From a virus: a DNA stretch of 24,489 nt. The notes under the pieces are model-generated. The model was not told the DNA's origin. It did not search any database and saw only the letters and a program-made list of their open reading frames with translations. This document shows positions 24,294 to 24,489 of the stretch, piece by piece. The stretch lies in the IMG/VR virus record IMGVR_UViG_3300009481_001952, positions 1 to 24,489 of that record; one strand, given 5' to 3'. Position 1 is the first letter of the stretch. Every line of letters begins with the position of its first letter. The position numbers and the translations under genes were made by a program.

Positions 24294-24489
24294 AAAGTAA
24301 TAAATCATTACATAAAGTGGTCTAATAATTGATGTAATTAGGGTAAGTAATCTATTAAATTATTTAGGTAATATTTAGGGGTGTAAATCTCTTAAACTTA
24401 GATATATATATTTCTTATACTGTAGATATATAAAAGTAAGTAATAAAAATGATGTCTAGAAACACATGACATATAACCCCTAATATATC

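Larger units (their letters stand above)
24230..24489. other. AT-rich non-coding leader at right edge
   Basis: No supported gene is seen in these 260 bases on either strand. The region is extremely AT-rich. It holds the Fur-like palindrome at 24271-24285, a weak hairpin TGCTT/AAGCA at 24242-24257, and an 8-bp inverted pair TTAGGGGT (24375-24382) / ACCCCTAA (24476-24483). A 10-base direct repeat ATAAAAGTAA occurs at 24291 and 24430. It probably contains the promoter of the whole structural operon and perhaps a divergent or neighbouring transcription unit beyond the edge. Confidence 0.6.

Noticed and set aside
24291-24439. Origin of replication with iterons (ATAAAAGTAA repeated)
   Set aside because: Only two 10-base AT-only copies are seen, which is expected by chance in such AT-rich DNA. 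No DnaA boxes or replication genes are nearby.

Overview
The window is part of a tailed double-stranded DNA phage genome (Caudoviricetes). Every supported gene lies on the minus strand and is read from right to left. Genes are packed tightly, with overlaps of 1 to about 23 bases or very short gaps, and there is no integrase, transposase, tRNA, CRISPR or recognisable host gene. The DNA is AT-rich. The tail-fibre modules (an N-terminal 'GDIIYASS...LSRLGIGTAGQ' type segment, 'LDGITAGTA', 'GDGGDMQIYHDGSNSY') are of the kind common in marine phages and viral metagenomes. I therefore infer a marine virus infecting an AT-rich bacterium; the host cannot be named from this sequence.

Layout in transcription order (right to left). 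An AT-rich leader of about 260 bases (24230-24489) carries a Fur-box-like palindrome. Then come a candidate small terminase (24229-23567), the large terminase (23583-22036), the portal (22045-20129), a 67-residue protein, a 1029-residue repeat/coiled-coil protein (19933-16844) and a giant 1940-residue protein (16842-11020). The next block is a scaffolding-like protein, the major capsid protein (10182-9277) and three small proteins, one ending in a C2H2 zinc-finger-like motif. A 123-base gap (8083-7961) holds a candidate promoter and a compact foldable leader. Beyond it lie two small proteins, a 440-residue and an 818-residue tail protein (adaptor/nozzle-like order, each with a carbohydrate-binding-like beta-sandwich), a 906-residue modular fibre protein and the start of a beta-repeat fibre protein that runs off the left edge.

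How the genes fit together. The terminases pump DNA through the portal into a shell built from scaffold and capsid protein, and the left-hand genes form the tail and receptor-binding parts. No tape-measure or tail-tube gene is visible, and two giant proteins sit between portal and scaffold. The simplest reading is a short-tailed (podovirus-like) particle whose 1029- and 1940-residue proteins are packaged internal or ejection proteins. This is inference from gene order and sequence character.

The most interesting points are: a 20-fold uninterrupted 11-residue repeat followed by a 17-residue repeat in the 1029-residue protein; the giant neighbour protein; the zinc-finger-like motif just after the capsid gene; the promoter plus three-way-junction-like leader at 7988-8096; the Fur-like palindrome ahead of the packaging operon; and repeated TAATG stop/start junctions.
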